Shown: piece by piece, positions 11,885-12,312 of the stretch
Layout of the letters: each line of letters starts with the position of its first letter
How positions within the stretch are numbered: position 1 is the first letter of the stretch
Assembly (NCBI GenBank): GCA_027053145.1
Contig: JALUED010000080.1
Span: 1 to 12,312, forward strand
Reading direction: 5' to 3'
DNA: 12,312 nt
From: Thermaceae bacterium
GTDB taxonomy: Bacteria; Deinococcota; Deinococci; Deinococcales; Marinithermaceae
The notes under the pieces: generated by a model
Told to the model about the DNA's origin: nothing
Seen by the model: only the letters and a program-made list of their open reading frames with translations
The model's database searches: none
Position numbers and translations under genes: made by a program

Positions 11885-12312
11885 GTGAGCGCCGAAAAAA
11901 ACGGCGCGCGTGGCTTTTGGCCCTTCTAAGCACGGGGCTTTTGACCCTCTTTTTCCTCCTCTTGGTCCAAACGCCTCCGGTGCCCCCGCGGAAGGCCCCG
12001 GGCTACCTCGTCGTCGAGTTTGGGCCCGGGGGGCAGAACTTGCCGCCGCCCCCAAGGCGCCCGCTCCCCAAGGCAGCAAAGCCGAGGCCTAAGGCTCCGC
12101 CAAGGCCGAAGGCCCCCCCCAAGCCGGCGATGAGGCCTTCGCCGAAGCCGGCGGCGCCGAAAAGGCCTGCACCGCCCGTCAAGCTTCCCGCCGCGCCGCG
12201 GTCGCCTAGGTCCGAGGCGCCAGGTCCCACGCCTCCTAAGCCGACGCCCACAGCACCGGGGGGGCCTCCATTGATGCCCGAGGGCCCGGGGATCGAGCGC
12301 CCGCTTCCGAAA
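11881..12312 (+). CDS. TonB/TolA-like membrane-anchored Pro/Lys-rich protein (5' part; cut by right edge)
   Basis: The reading frame starts with ATG overlapping the exbD stop and stays open for 144 codons to the window end, so the C-terminal receptor-binding domain is not seen. The N-terminus is basic (MSERRKKRRAW), then a single membrane helix (about 11-29, LLALLSTGLLTLFFLLL), then a long stretch outside the membrane rich in Pro, Lys, Arg and Ala (for example PKAAKPRPKAPPRPKAPPKP). This is the plan of TonB: anchor, stiff Pro-rich spanner, C-terminal domain. It would carry energy from ExbB/ExbD to outer-membrane receptors; a TolA-like or other role stays possible until the C-terminus is known. 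The conserved SxxxH motif of the TonB anchor is not evident. Confidence 0.8.
   Translation, partial: MSERRKKRRAWLLALLSTGLLTLFFLLLVQTPPVPPRKAPGYLVVEFGPGGQNLPPPPRRPLPKAAKPRPKAPPRPKAPPKPAMRPSPKPAAPKRPAPPVKLPAAPRSPRSEAPGPTPPKPTPTAPGGPPLMPEGPGIERPLPK

Noticed and set aside
11351..12079. 242-codon minus-strand frame across exbD and the TonB-like gene
   Set aside because: Both plus-strand genes are well supported; the minus frame has no motif and lies where the Pro/Lys-rich region leaves antisense frames open.
12041..12240. Pro/Lys-rich codon repetition as a tandem repeat or CRISPR-like array
   Set aside because: The repetition follows codons (CCG, AAG, GCC) in an irregular pattern with no constant unit or spacers; it is coding low complexity.
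11910..12251. Small frames on both strands within the Pro-rich TonB-like region
   Set aside because: The low-complexity GC-rich repeat keeps several frames open; only the frame coupled to exbD has a membrane anchor and correct start.

Overview
The window is a GC-rich bacterial chromosome segment, gene-dense, with 15 complete or near-complete genes and two genes cut by the window edges. The gene set and style point to the Deinococcota, most likely the order Thermales: futalosine-type menaquinone genes (mqnE-mqnA), an EbfC/RecR pair, small roadblock proteins, DUF3467, promoters with a -10 (TAnnnT) about 9 nt before the start codon, frequent TTG/GTG starts, and extreme compaction. The genus is not resolved from this sequence. 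I see no mobile element, prophage, CRISPR array, tRNA or rRNA, and no gap above 100 bp.

Layout. (1) 1-1577, minus: a membrane-anchored Ser/Thr protein kinase whose 3' end runs off the left edge; a C-terminal NHL-type beta-propeller follows the kinase domain. (2) 1675-2868, plus: a DHA3-type MFS transporter, divergent from the kinase across a 97-bp region holding a perfect 18-bp inverted repeat. (3) 2840-3826, minus: hemB, overlapping the transporter tail-to-tail. (4) 3874-5743, plus: a five-gene operon ebfC, recR, roadblock protein 1, roadblock protein 2, DUF3467, nearly every junction an NTGA overlap. (5) 6830-5740, minus: tsaC-type (Sua5/YrdC) gene followed by scpB, convergent with DUF3467. 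(6) 6855-8078, plus: pilC, divergent from tsaC by only 24 bp with a symmetric -10 element. (7) 8119-8922, plus: a fusion of an Lgt-like membrane region with a TlpA-type thioredoxin domain. (8) 10810-8901, minus: mqnE and mqnA, early menaquinone synthesis. (9) 10888-12312, plus: exbB, exbD and the start of a TonB/TolA-like gene that runs off the right edge.

How the genes work together. Most are housekeeping: haem synthesis, recombination repair, chromosome condensation, tRNA modification, menaquinone synthesis. Envelope functions are pilus assembly, thiol-disulfide exchange outside the membrane and proton-motive-force-driven transport. The least understood parts are the two roadblock proteins plus DUF3467 locked into the ebfC-recR operon without a GTPase partner, the kinase with an apparently cytoplasmic propeller, and the Lgt-like/TlpA fusion.

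The kinase and the TonB-like gene were translated by hand because both are open at a window edge. All functional names rest on motif recognition, without database searches.
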